DNA of 64,000 nt from Bacteroides sp. 519 (lineage in GTDB: Bacteria > Bacteroidota > Bacteroidia > Bacteroidales > Bacteroidaceae), in assembly GCF_010500955.1 (NCBI RefSeq), contig NZ_QVMJ01000008.1, forward strand, positions 36,218-100,217, read 5' to 3'. The notes beneath the pieces were generated by a model that was not told the DNA's origin, searched no databases, and saw nothing but the letters and a program-made list of their open reading frames with translations. Positions 35,363 to 44,355 of the stretch are shown here, one piece after another. The translations under genes were made by a program, and so were the position numbers. Within the stretch, counting starts at the first letter, position 1, and each line of letters opens with the position of its first letter.

Positions 35363-35488
35363 ATGTTTGGAATTGAAGACCCATTAATTTATTTACCCTA
35401 TCTACTATCTATGATATGTGTAATTTTTGCTGCGTGGTATGGTATTAAGTATTGGAACAAGGATAATAATAAAGACGAGACAAAATGA
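35363..35488 (+). CDS. Small single-span membrane protein, likely symporter accessory subunit
   Basis: A 41-aa protein starting MFGIEDPLIYLPYLLSMICV with one hydrophobic helix and a charged tail ending NKDNNKDETK. It overlaps the symporter gene by 4 bp (ATGA). Such short proteins directly before sodium:solute symporters are recurrent and are thought to assist them. The TACTTTTG promoter at 35326 makes this start more likely than the upstream in-frame start at 35234. Confidence 0.7.
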   Translation: MFGIEDPLIYLPYLLSMICVIFAAWYGIKYWNKDNNKDETK

Positions 35489-37044
35489 GTACATTTCTAC
35501 TTGGGCTAATCGTAGTTGCCTACCTTTTATTAATTGCGTTTTTGGGTTTTCTGGGATATCGTAAAACAACCTCATCCAGTGATTATCTGGTAGGTGGACG
35601 AGAAATGAATCCTATTGTTATGGCCTTATCCTATGGTGCTGCTTTTATTTCGGCATCGGCTATTGTTGGCTTTGGAGGAGTTTCGGCTGCATTTGGAATG
35701 GGTATTCAGTGGCTATGCTTCCTTAACATGTTTGTGGGTGTAGTTATTGCATTCATCTTTTTCGGTTTGCGCACCCGCCGGTTGGGAGTAAAACTTAATG
35801 TTAGTACTTTTCCTCAGTTGTTGGGACGCTATTATCGCTCGCGAAACATTCAGGTGTTTGTTGCCGCAGTAATATTTATAGGAATGCCCTTGTATGCCGC
35901 TGTTGTTATGAAAGGGGGCGCAGTATTCATAGAACAGATTTTTCAGATTGATTTTAATATAGCTTTACTTATATTTACTCTGGTTGTGGCTGCTTATGTA
36001 ATAGCTGGTGGAATGAAAGGAGTTATGTACACTGATGCTATGCAGGCTGTTATTATGTTCTGTTGTATGCTATTCTTGTTGATAGGGGTATATAAAACAT
36101 TAGGAATGGGTGTAACAGAGGCCAATAAAGCATTAACCGATATTGCACATCTGGTACCCGATCGGTTTAAGGAGCTAGGGCACCAGGGATGGACACGCAT
36201 GCCTGTAACAGGTTCTTCGCAATGGTTTACATTGGTAACTTCGCTTATTCTGGGAGTAGGATTAGGGTGTTTGGCCCAACCGCAATTGGTTGTGCGTTTT
36301 ATGACAGTAAAAAGTAGCAAACAATTAAACCGGGGAGTATTAGTGGGCTGTTTATTTATTATGGTAACAGTAGGAGCCATATACCACGTAGGACCGTTAA
36401 GCAATTTGTTTTTTCTGAAAAACGAAGGTGCTGTGGCTACCGAGGTTGTTAAAGATATAGATAAAATTATACCTTATTTCATAAATAAATCAATGCCGGA
36501 GTGGTTTTCGGCCATATTTATGTTGTGTATATTATCGGCAAGCATGTCTACATTAAGCTCACAGTTTCATACTATGGGAGCTTCTGTTGGATCGGATATT
36601 TACGGAACCTATAAACCCCGGTCGCGTGGAAAACTAACCAATGTTATTCGCATAGGTATTTTGTTTGCTATTTTGGTGAGTTACATTATTTGTTATATGT
36701 TGCCCAACGATATTATTGCCCGCGGAACAGCTATGTTTATGGGTGTTTGTGCTTCTGCTTTCTTGCCTTCTTATTTCTGTGCACTTTATTGGAAAAAGGC
36801 AAATCGCAAAGGAGCATTAGCTAGTATGTGGGTGGGCACATTGGCCAGTATATTCTGTTTAATCTTTCTTCATGAAAAAGAATCGGCAGCGTTAGGTGTT
36901 TGTAAAGCACTGTTTGGTAAAGATGTATTAATCGAAGCATATCCATTTCCGATGATTGATCCTATTGTTTTTGCATTGCCATTATCAATAATCACAATTA
37001 TTATTGTTTCATTGTTAACGAATAATAAGAAAGCAAAAGGATAG
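35485..37044 (+). CDS. Sodium:solute symporter (SSS family)
   Basis: A 519-aa inner-membrane carrier with about 13 helices. SSS signatures include SSDYLVGGREMNPIVMALSY, ASAIVGFGGVSAAFGMG, VIAGGMKGVMYTDAMQAVIM, and the late GLGCLAQPQLVVRFMTVKS. Sodium-site Ser/Thr pairs are plausible in SASMSTLSSQF. The substrate could be an organic acid, sugar or amino acid and cannot be fixed from sequence; the R-F-M-T-V segment resembles proline/pantothenate-type members. It is coupled to the small protein upstream. Confidence 0.9.
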   Translation: MSTFLLGLIVVAYLLLIAFLGFLGYRKTTSSSDYLVGGREMNPIVMALSYGAAFISASAIVGFGGVSAAFGMGIQWLCFLNMFVGVVIAFIFFGLRTRRLGVKLNVSTFPQLLGRYYRSRNIQVFVAAVIFIGMPLYAAVVMKGGAVFIEQIFQIDFNIALLIFTLVVAAYVIAGGMKGVMYTDAMQAVIMFCCMLFLLIGVYKTLGMGVTEANKALTDIAHLVPDRFKELGHQGWTRMPVTGSSQWFTLVTSLILGVGLGCLAQPQLVVRFMTVKSSKQLNRGVLVGCLFIMVTVGAIYHVGPLSNLFFLKNEGAVATEVVKDIDKIIPYFINKSMPEWFSAIFMLCILSASMSTLSSQFHTMGASVGSDIYGTYKPRSRGKLTNVIRIGILFAILVSYIICYMLPNDIIARGTAMFMGVCASAFLPSYFCALYWKKANRKGALASMWVGTLASIFCLIFLHEKESAALGVCKALFGKDVLIEAYPFPMIDPIVFALPLSIITIIIVSLLTNNKKAKG

Positions 37045-37094
37045 GCCAATGAACTACAAACGAATGTTATAAAACGCTGTATAAGGTTACAAAA

Positions 37095-37126
37095 TTTGCA
37101 CAATATACTAATCACCCTTATATTTG
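37095..37126 (+). promoter_or_regulatory. Promoter of the small RNA, copy 1
   Basis: TTTG (37095-37098), 20-bp spacer, TATATTTG (37119-37126): a full match to the Bacteroidota TTTG / TAnnTTTG promoter. A matching arrangement occurs before copy 2. Confidence 0.8.
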
Positions 37127-37130
37127 CACT

Positions 37131-37197
37131 GTGTTTTTCATAGTATTAGATTTAAGGTTAACAAAGATTGGCTGCTTGGGATAAGTAGCCTTTTTTA
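37131..37197 (+). ncRNA. Repeated small RNA or leader, copy 1
   Basis: A transcript of about 65 nt is predicted from a strong promoter to a terminator hairpin (GGCTGCT...AGTAGCC, 37170-37190) with six T. The 5' part TTTTTCATAGTATTAGATTT and AAGGTTAACAAAGATTGG is nearly identical to the copy at 48026, while the hairpins differ by changes that keep pairing (T-A against C-G). It has no convincing ORF. It could be a free sRNA or a leader for the downstream 60-aa gene. I cannot name an Rfam family with certainty. Confidence 0.65.
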
Positions 37198-37221
37198 TTG
37201 CACTAAAGTGACGAACAAAAA

Positions 37222-37404
37222 ATGAAAAAGAAAAAGAAACAAACGCAGCTGTCTTTGGAAGATTATGTGAAGGCAGCAAGAAAAGGAAGCCGGGAAGCGG
37301 AGATCGAAATGTATGGCCGCCCCATAAATCATCAGAAAGTATTTAAATCAAAGAAGGTTTACGACCGTAAAAAGATAAAGGCAAGCGATAGAGGCTTGCC
37401 TTAG
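37222..37404 (+). CDS. Small basic protein, 60 aa
   Basis: A Lys/Arg-rich protein (MKKKKKQTQLSLEDYVKAAR to KKIKASDRGLP) of unknown function; the highly basic ends suggest nucleic-acid or ribosome binding. It is 25 bp downstream of the small RNA's terminator. A hairpin GGCAAGC/GCTTGCC at 37380-37400 overlaps its last codons and probably terminates it. Confidence 0.6.
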   Translation: MKKKKKQTQLSLEDYVKAARKGSREAEIEMYGRPINHQKVFKSKKVYDRKKIKASDRGLP

Positions 37405-37469
37405 TTGTTTTAAGTAGAGGAGATATATTAATCAGTTTTTGTGTTCGTTGTTTGAGGTACAGCTACATC

Positions 37470-37748
37470 TTATAGAAAGTAAGATTCAAAATATACCACT
37501 TTATCATCTTCGAATTGTAGTTTTACTACATCATGTCCTTTATATACAGGTTCCCGATATTCCCACATTTCAGCATTATCACCTATCATACTTCTATAAT
37601 TGGGTTTTCCAAAAAGATCAATAATCTCTGTTTTAGTCATACCCGTTTTAAGATCCATTATTTTATTTTTTGTAGTATAGTTCAGTGTACCGCAACTGCA
37701 AAAAACAATTGTAATAATGAGTAATAATAAGATGGCTACCTTTCTCAT
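37470..37748 (-). CDS. Small BamE/SmpA-like lipoprotein
   Basis: A 92-aa lipoprotein: MRKVAILLLLIITIVFCSCG has lipobox FCSC. The mature domain has the BamE/OmlA (SmpA) pattern: IMDLKTGMTKTEIIDLFGKP, then W-E-Y, then VVKLQFEDDKVVYF. It may be an outer-membrane assembly accessory or one of many unassigned BamE-like lipoproteins; it is shorter than true BamE. Confidence 0.75.
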   Translation of the reverse strand: MRKVAILLLLIITIVFCSCGTLNYTTKNKIMDLKTGMTKTEIIDLFGKPNYRSMIGDNAEMWEYREPVYKGHDVVKLQFEDDKVVYFESYFL

Positions 37749-37870
37749 AACAGTAATTTATGGTTATTCATGTTTAACAGTAGCAAAGGTAATCAAGGAA
37801 AAACTCCTGCATCTGATAATATTACTATATGTAAATAGGGATTTCCCTATACATTAATAAAAAAAAGCTT

Positions 37871-37878
37871 TATTTTTG
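37871..37878 (+). promoter_or_regulatory. -7 box of the second fucosidase gene
   Basis: TATTTTTG matches TAnnTTTG, 39 bp before the ATG. Confidence 0.55.
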
Positions 37879-37916
37879 TGCATATATATAAGTATAAACT
37901 TAAATTCTAACGTATT

Positions 37917-39230
37917 ATGAAGAAAGTGCTAACCTTATTATTGGTTATTATGTTGTGCAATAACTTGTCTTATTCACAAACATCGCCGGATACAAAGTGG
38001 TTTGAAGATGCCCGGTTTGGATTATTTGTTCACTTTGGTCCCTACAGCGTTCTGGCTGATGGCGAATGGATTATGCAAAACAAACCTATCAAGTGGAACG
38101 ACTATCTGCGTTTGCAGGATTTCTTCAATCCACAGGCTTTTGATGCAAAGGAATGGGTGAGTATTGCCAAAAAAGCAGGGATGAAGTATATCACGTTTAC
38201 TTCGCGTCATCACGACGGATTCAGTAACTGGGATACAAAACAATCGGATTGGAATATCATGAATACCCCTTATGGTAAGGATCTTATCCGGCAATTAGCC
38301 GACGAATGCCATAACGCAGGAATCAAACTTGTTCTTTATTATTCGCTTATCGACTGGATGCGTACAGACTACCAGTATGAAACTGGTCGTACAGGTAAGG
38401 GAACAGGACGTACAGAGCCAAGCAATATGAATGCTTATATAGACTTTATGAAAGCTCAGCTCACTGAATTGTTAACCAATTATGGCCCTATAGCCGGAAT
38501 CTGGTTTGATGGTCATTGGGATCAGACAGAAGATAAAAACCGTACCGACCCTACCACTCATGTAGATTGGCGTTACCCGGAAATATATGATTTAATACAT
38601 ACCCTTCAACCTGAATGTCTTGTTGCCAACAATCACCACCTGCCTCCTTTCTCAGGAGAAGATTACCAGATCTTTGAACGTGATGTTCCAGGTGAGAATC
38701 AAGCTGGTCATAGCGGACAGGCAATATCAAGACTTCCACTGGAAACTTGCCAAACAATTAATGGTGCATGGGGATTCAGAATAACTGATGATAACTTCAA
38801 ACCAACTAAGGAGCTTATTCATTTGTTGATTCGTACAGCTGGAACAGGTGCAAACTTGTTATTGAATGTAGGCCCAATGCCTAATGGAAAAATTCAACCG
38901 GAGTGTGTTGATCGTCTTCTTGGAATGGGAGAGTGGTTGGATAAATATGGGGAAACTATTTATGGAACTCAAATGGGGCCTGATAAGCCGCAGGAGTGGG
39001 GAGCGGTAACAAGAAAAGGTAATACATATTATATTCATGTATTGAATTCTCAAACAACTTCTCTGGAATTAGAATTGAAAGGTATTAAATCTGCTAAATG
39101 GTTGAATAAAGACTTGGCTGGTAATACAGTTAAGTGGAAAACAGATAAAAAGACTGGTAAGACTACTTTTAATTTTACTGGGGAACTGGATGAATTAGAT
39201 TCAATTCTTGAAGTGGTTGTGAAGAACTAG
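37917..39230 (+). CDS. GH29 alpha-L-fucosidase, secreted
   Basis: A 437-aa fucosidase with a cleavable signal peptide (MKKVLTLLLVIMLCNNLSYS). Motifs: LFVHFGPYSVLADGEW (about 36-51), SRHHDGFSNWD (about 96-106), and AGIWFDGHWD with the predicted nucleophile Asp198. A short C-terminal beta domain (about 355-437) completes the usual GH29-A layout; no CBM. Unlike the other GH29 protein here it is not a lipoprotein, and both occur outside a SusCD cluster. Confidence 0.93.
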   Translation: MKKVLTLLLVIMLCNNLSYSQTSPDTKWFEDARFGLFVHFGPYSVLADGEWIMQNKPIKWNDYLRLQDFFNPQAFDAKEWVSIAKKAGMKYITFTSRHHDGFSNWDTKQSDWNIMNTPYGKDLIRQLADECHNAGIKLVLYYSLIDWMRTDYQYETGRTGKGTGRTEPSNMNAYIDFMKAQLTELLTNYGPIAGIWFDGHWDQTEDKNRTDPTTHVDWRYPEIYDLIHTLQPECLVANNHHLPPFSGEDYQIFERDVPGENQAGHSGQAISRLPLETCQTINGAWGFRITDDNFKPTKELIHLLIRTAGTGANLLLNVGPMPNGKIQPECVDRLLGMGEWLDKYGETIYGTQMGPDKPQEWGAVTRKGNTYYIHVLNSQTTSLELELKGIKSAKWLNKDLAGNTVKWKTDKKTGKTTFNFTGELDELDSILEVVVKN

Positions 39231-39240
39231 TTCTAAAAGG

Positions 39241-39329
39241 CCCTCCCCCTAACCCCCTCCAGAGGGGGACATGCTGGATGTACAGTGTTACCGCATGGTA
39301 TCCCCCTCTGGAGGGGGTTAGGGGGAGGG
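39241..39329. repeat. Long perfect hairpin of CCCTCCCCCTAACCCCCTCC type
   Basis: Arms 39241-39269 and 39301-39329 are perfect 29-bp inverted repeats with a 31-nt loop. The arm itself contains a smaller palindrome (CCCCCTCCAGAGGGGG). It lies between the convergent fucosidase and SWIM genes. This C/G-tract motif is very frequent in Bacteroidota genomes from memory. Confidence 0.9.
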
Positions 39330-39343
39330 TTTAGAGACTAAAT

Positions 39344-40999
39344 TTATTGCATTAACTTACTCTTCATCCCACTACAAACAATCCGTGTAGCCAGAATATG
39401 CTCACAAGGGCCTTTCCTGAGTTTGTTATTTCCATAGAAAGAACACTCGCACTCACCATCAATTAAACGTTCGTCTTTATCGATAACTGCAAGCGTGTGG
39501 AAAGTATTATTCTTATCCTTTACTTTTCCTTTAATGTGTAAAGTCTCTTTTTTAACTTCCGGAGTTATTTTAACCTTATCTTGTTCAATCAGTTCATTTG
39601 CTTTTCGTTCCTGTTCACTGCCAAAACGTAGCTGATCGAAATCCAATGGCTCCTGTGTTAACTCACGAACACGGTAAACACCATCCTTAAGATCGTAAAC
39701 CACTCGTCCGGCTTGTGTGTAGGCAGTAAGAGCAGAAGACACTGTTGCACTATCCAGATTTAATCGTTTAGCCAGGCTATCGGCAGATTCGAACCACTTT
39801 TCCTTAAGCGAGTTAAATACCAACTGTTTAGTATTGAAATCAACATTTCCGCGGGGAGCCATTAAATCGAAATTCCCTGCCCGGCTCCAGTCGTTGGAGG
39901 TCCATCCCGAAAGCCCCAAGGTGAATGTCATATCGCCCATATCAGCCAGAAAGAAAGAAGGCAATCCTGAGCCCAGCAGAACAACTTTAAAATTCTTAGT
40001 GATAGGAATAAGACGTTCCAGAATCATTATTCGACGACGTCCCCATATACGGATTGTGCGGCTATCGCTACCTGTGTAAATTGAACGATGACAGGTAATT
40101 TCCTTATACCATGGTTCAAATACAATACGGATAGGTTTATCGGGTTCAAGGATAAACCGTATGGCCCGCGGACCTTCTTTTTCTTTGAAACGACGCAAGA
40201 ACTGGCAGATACTGAAAATATCCATCGGATGAAGATCAAAGGTAGTTGCCGGCAGTGTCATAGCTGTACTAACTTGTAGAAAACCACGTACCCACGAATC
40301 AGGCAAGTCTATTTTAACTTCCTTGTAAGTCTCTTCGTTGGTTGTAGTAGCTTCGAATCCGCTGGGGTCGATAACAAAGGAAGTATCTTTGTAATCGCGT
40401 ATCTTTTGGAACTCACCATACAACTCTGCCGAGTAATCAATATTGGTAGTTCCACACTGGAATTCGTTTATTTCCTTGAAAACATTATAGTTGCAACTTA
40501 ATTTGCCATACGAAGACTCGTCCTGACTGAAACATTCGAAGAACACTTCATCCGGATGAACAGTAATAACAGGATCGAGTACAAACCAGGCATCCCTATC
40601 GTTTTCATATAAATAATTGAAATACGCTTTCTTGGCATGGTTAAAGGGACCCATTACACGGCTCTTTTCCTTATAAATAGTGTTGAGCTCTTCTCGCAAT
40701 TGTTCTATTCGAACTCTTACTTCATCTATCTGGAAATTGGCCATGTATTCACTAAGCCATAGTTTCTCTTGCTCGGCAGCCCATGCTTTGTATTCGGTTT
40801 TATCTTTAGGTGTATAGCGTAAATCAGACACTACCACATCGTGCAAAGCCGAAATAGCTTCGCGGAAAGATATCTTTTTATTCAGCTTGCCTACAAAGAA
40901 AGTCGGTTCACGGAGTGCATCGGGCACAAAATTCATGGCAGTACCTGTGGCACTGTTGTTTACTGATGTGCTGCTACTATATTTATAATCGAATATCAT
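39344..40999 (-). CDS. SWIM zinc-finger protein of the retron locus
   Basis: A 551-aa cytosolic protein. The SWIM finger is near residues 515-535: DGECECSFYGNNKLRKGPC then EHILATRIV, giving C-x-C...C-x-H zinc ligands. The middle part (about 240-440) is a beta-rich region, for example GSGLPSFFLADMGDMTFTLG, and a wHTH-like stretch near 400-440 (DSLAKRLNLDSATVSSALTA). SWIM domains bind nucleic acid or protein. It starts 2 bp after the WGR gene and is the third gene of the retron operon, so it is probably an effector or its partner. Confidence 0.85.
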   Translation of the reverse strand: MIFDYKYSSSTSVNNSATGTAMNFVPDALREPTFFVGKLNKKISFREAISALHDVVVSDLRYTPKDKTEYKAWAAEQEKLWLSEYMANFQIDEVRVRIEQLREELNTIYKEKSRVMGPFNHAKKAYFNYLYENDRDAWFVLDPVITVHPDEVFFECFSQDESSYGKLSCNYNVFKEINEFQCGTTNIDYSAELYGEFQKIRDYKDTSFVIDPSGFEATTTNEETYKEVKIDLPDSWVRGFLQVSTAMTLPATTFDLHPMDIFSICQFLRRFKEKEGPRAIRFILEPDKPIRIVFEPWYKEITCHRSIYTGSDSRTIRIWGRRRIMILERLIPITKNFKVVLLGSGLPSFFLADMGDMTFTLGLSGWTSNDWSRAGNFDLMAPRGNVDFNTKQLVFNSLKEKWFESADSLAKRLNLDSATVSSALTAYTQAGRVVYDLKDGVYRVRELTQEPLDFDQLRFGSEQERKANELIEQDKVKITPEVKKETLHIKGKVKDKNNTFHTLAVIDKDERLIDGECECSFYGNNKLRKGPCEHILATRIVCSGMKSKLMQ

Positions 41000-41001
41000 A
41001 A

Positions 41002-44000
41002 TTAATTATTTATGCGGATTAAGTGCGTGTCTATATGTGGATAAGCACTTCTTATTTCAGTTAGAATATTTATGCAGGTGGCTTTATCTTGTATTGTAGC
41101 CTGTGCGGATATATCGTCTATAATAGGTGCAATAATCTTTGCACTACCAACACACTTCATAGCTTCCTGCAACAGGAACTTCAAAATACGGTCTTTGGCA
41201 ACCCTGGCTTTATTTACACGGGTAAGTACCGAACGGAAGTAATATTCCAATCCGCGGATGATCTCTGTGTTTCCGGCTGCATAATGATTCAGGTAGTTGG
41301 TAACAAAAGCCTGAACGTTTACACTGGGGTGTTCACTGAGTTTAGTAAGATATTCCACTGCGTGAGTCGGATTGAAATAGCGGCCAATCAGCTCTTTACC
41401 GAAGTTTTCTACATCCGGACGTATGGAGTCAACAATACCTATCAATGTATCAGAATCCCAATCACTTTCGGTAAATTCAGTCAGGAAGAATTTAAATGCA
41501 AACTCGCGAGTATCGTCCCATTTGGAATCAAGAATATTGAGTGCTTTGTCTTTTTCAAAGCGGATGCGTGCAACATGTTCTTTGAAATACTGCCAGCACC
41601 AATGGCGAACAGCAAGCAATTCATGATTACCAAATGAAATGATTTGTCCTAAAGTAAACTCTTCGGGCTTGGTGTATGCTTTCAGAATTTCGTATCCGGT
41701 TAGCTGACTGGTACGATACTGTGCATGTACCAGTTTGGTTATATCCTTAGTGGTTAATCCGGTGTTCCAGTTACCCTTCAGATTATTCAACATAAAATTA
41801 CTCAATAAGTTATGAGCACCTTCAAATTTTTCTTTCCGGATAAGTGCATAATTAAAATGACGTACGGTTGCATCTCCCATTGAATATCCTTTAACCAATT
41901 CGCTGATTTTAACCAATGCGTTTTCAACCACATCCTGCCATGCACTATCAATTTGGTTAAGAACAAAGTTGTAATTGTCTACAAGGAAGTTGGTTGGATA
42001 TAGATTCATCAATTGGATACCATTTTTCCTAACCTCGGCAATGTCGTTTCTCATAAACAGGTCGATCACCGATACCGGGATGTCGGTAGGATTTATTCTT
42101 TGTGCTTTCTGAGTAAGAATATTACTTGCCAGCAGTATGTTGGATAAGAGAGGAGACAGGATTAACTGTTCTACAATGTCCCAACTGATTTTACTGAGAT
42201 GACCGGCTGCAATAATATTGATGCGGCTGATAATCATTTTGGCTAGCGCATTGTTTGCATCTGTATTTTCCAATTGCAGTAATTCGGCAACCAGTTTACC
42301 AAGCAATGCTTGCTGACGATCTTCGGTAAAACGATATTTTTGTAATGTATCGGCTATCCAGCTATGGTTTTCTTTCCGTGAGTTAGAGATAAGACTTTGT
42401 ACAAAGTCGAAATCACTCATGTAATAATCCATGTCGCTACTGACTACCCTTTGAGCCCATTCTCTTGCTTTTGCACTGTTTGTATCTAAAATCCGGGCAA
42501 CCAGTTGAGGTTGCTTTTTAATTTCGTTGGCATTAGTAAGCAGAAGCTCATAGCCCAAAATATTTGGTATTTTAAACTCACGTGATAGCAGTTGAAGAAT
42601 AACTTCCGGTGTAAAACGTTTGCTTATTTCCTGGTAGTCAGTGTGATTCCTGAGATTTTCATAAGCAAACCTGTGAATGATATTCATTTTTGCCTGCATC
42701 AAGAGTTGCACATAGGCATTAGGCATCTTATCCCATAATTCCGGATAGAGTTCTAATCTGGCAGATGGTTCTGTTTTTTCTTCAACAGGTGCTTCCGGTT
42801 GCTGTTGTTGCAGTTGAGGCTCTTCTTCTTCTTTCTTTCCGCCAAAGAAACTTTTTATTGCTCCCAATAAGGATTTACCGGAATCAGTTGGTTGAGTAGA
42901 AACAGTTGTTGTTTCGGAAGTTGTTGTACCTTTCTCTGCAATGATTTTATCTGGTTGATACCAGTATTGTTGGCTGGCAACAGTACGTTTGCCATAAATA
43001 TATTTCAGATTCTTTTGGAGTTGACGACGTGGGTCGTTTCCAAACAGAATGTTCGATAACAAAAGCAAATCACAACATTCAGGATACTGTACCAGTATAT
43101 AATAATAGAGTTTCTTAGTATAATTGTATATACCGTATTCGGAATATGGTCGTTCTTCTTCTTTTGTATAATCAGCCTCGGTATATTGAAGCAGAAGCGA
43201 AACAGCCAGTTGAATATACTCTGTAGCATTGCCTGCATCGCCAGCCTTTTTCAAGAAGTTTAAACTATTGCGCTGGAAATAGGCCTTGGTATATTGTGAG
43301 AAGGCAATCCGGCTTTCTTCACTTTTAATTTCCGAACCTACACGCAAATAAGTATCAATACGTTGAATATATTGATGATATCTTGAGTCGAGCGGACTCG
43401 AACGTTTGAACATTGGACTTTCTTTTTCGAATCGGTAGGCGAGGAGCGATAGGGTTGATAAGTCTTTCCGAACCTGTGCCAATTTATAAACAGAACGTAT
43501 ATGTTTAAAGAATGGTGGCTCAAACGGGCATACTTTAAGTATGTTATGAAGATGAGGCAACAATTCGGGTTTCGCTTTGCACAACAAATAGAATTGTGAA
43601 AGGAATGCTACATTTTGATCGTTTACATATTCGGTAAGGTGCGCCGATAATTTATTGTTGTTACCCAATTCAATATCTTGACGGATATTAGAAGGCATAC
43701 GCTCTAGTAGCTGGTTTACAAATGCAGCAAGTTCATTGCCCTGCAAAACAGTAAGCAACCCTTCGCAGGCTATATGCTTTATATATGCCTTTTGTTTTTG
43801 TTGCGATGCGATAGCTGTAAATAACGGCTCGGCATTTTCGGCATTCAATTTAATCAATGCCCAAAGCGATGAATATGTTTGCAACTCGGTACCTTGTGTT
43901 GCCAATCGCAGAATGAATGGAATTGCTTCTTTCATTCCCATTTCGGCAGCACGCCAAATAACCCGACTGGTCTTCCATTCAGTCTTAAACGTTTTCTTGC

Positions 44001-44337
44001 CATCAATAGCATCTTGCAAACGTTGAAGTATCACTCCCTGCGGTGTTCCCGGATTTACGGTTTCAATTGAAGGTAGTTCAACCGCTACGGTTACTCCTAC
44101 TTCGGGTTGATATCCTTTTTTTCGTTTTTCGTTTTCTAAAGCTGCAAAAACAGCTTCAGCCTTTTCAAGGCTTACTGCTTCCGGTGTTTTTGTTCCGGCT
44201 TTCAGTGTACTTCCTTTACGTCCGTAGCGGAAGTTAACCAGGTATTCATTGTCCGATAATTGGCAGAGGTCAATTTCGTACACCTTATCGGAATTACCTT
44301 CTTTAAAATATAGTTTACTTTGTTGTATAAGTTTCAT
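41002..44337 (-). CDS. WGR-domain protein with HEAT/ARM-like repeats (retron-associated)
   Basis: A 1111-aa protein. Residues 1-85 form a WGR domain (KLYFKEGNSDKVYEIDLCQL, then FRYGRKGSTLKAGTKT), known from PARP enzymes where it senses DNA ends. The rest is helical repeats of HEAT/ARM type, interrupted near 470-550 by a Thr/Gln/Pro/Glu-rich linker (KSFFGGKKEEEEPQLQQQQP). No catalytic domain is obvious. It follows the RT gene by 18 bp and precedes the SWIM gene by 2 bp, so all three are one transcript. It could sense a change in the retron DNA or invading DNA ends; that is inference. Confidence 0.87.
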   Translation of the reverse strand: MKLIQQSKLYFKEGNSDKVYEIDLCQLSDNEYLVNFRYGRKGSTLKAGTKTPEAVSLEKAEAVFAALENEKRKKGYQPEVGVTVAVELPSIETVNPGTPQGVILQRLQDAIDGKKTFKTEWKTSRVIWRAAEMGMKEAIPFILRLATQGTELQTYSSLWALIKLNAENAEPLFTAIASQQKQKAYIKHIACEGLLTVLQGNELAAFVNQLLERMPSNIRQDIELGNNNKLSAHLTEYVNDQNVAFLSQFYLLCKAKPELLPHLHNILKVCPFEPPFFKHIRSVYKLAQVRKDLSTLSLLAYRFEKESPMFKRSSPLDSRYHQYIQRIDTYLRVGSEIKSEESRIAFSQYTKAYFQRNSLNFLKKAGDAGNATEYIQLAVSLLLQYTEADYTKEEERPYSEYGIYNYTKKLYYYILVQYPECCDLLLLSNILFGNDPRRQLQKNLKYIYGKRTVASQQYWYQPDKIIAEKGTTTSETTTVSTQPTDSGKSLLGAIKSFFGGKKEEEEPQLQQQQPEAPVEEKTEPSARLELYPELWDKMPNAYVQLLMQAKMNIIHRFAYENLRNHTDYQEISKRFTPEVILQLLSREFKIPNILGYELLLTNANEIKKQPQLVARILDTNSAKAREWAQRVVSSDMDYYMSDFDFVQSLISNSRKENHSWIADTLQKYRFTEDRQQALLGKLVAELLQLENTDANNALAKMIISRINIIAAGHLSKISWDIVEQLILSPLLSNILLASNILTQKAQRINPTDIPVSVIDLFMRNDIAEVRKNGIQLMNLYPTNFLVDNYNFVLNQIDSAWQDVVENALVKISELVKGYSMGDATVRHFNYALIRKEKFEGAHNLLSNFMLNNLKGNWNTGLTTKDITKLVHAQYRTSQLTGYEILKAYTKPEEFTLGQIISFGNHELLAVRHWCWQYFKEHVARIRFEKDKALNILDSKWDDTREFAFKFFLTEFTESDWDSDTLIGIVDSIRPDVENFGKELIGRYFNPTHAVEYLTKLSEHPSVNVQAFVTNYLNHYAAGNTEIIRGLEYYFRSVLTRVNKARVAKDRILKFLLQEAMKCVGSAKIIAPIIDDISAQATIQDKATCINILTEIRSAYPHIDTHLIRINN

Positions 44338-44355
44338 TTTGCTGCGGATTGAAGG

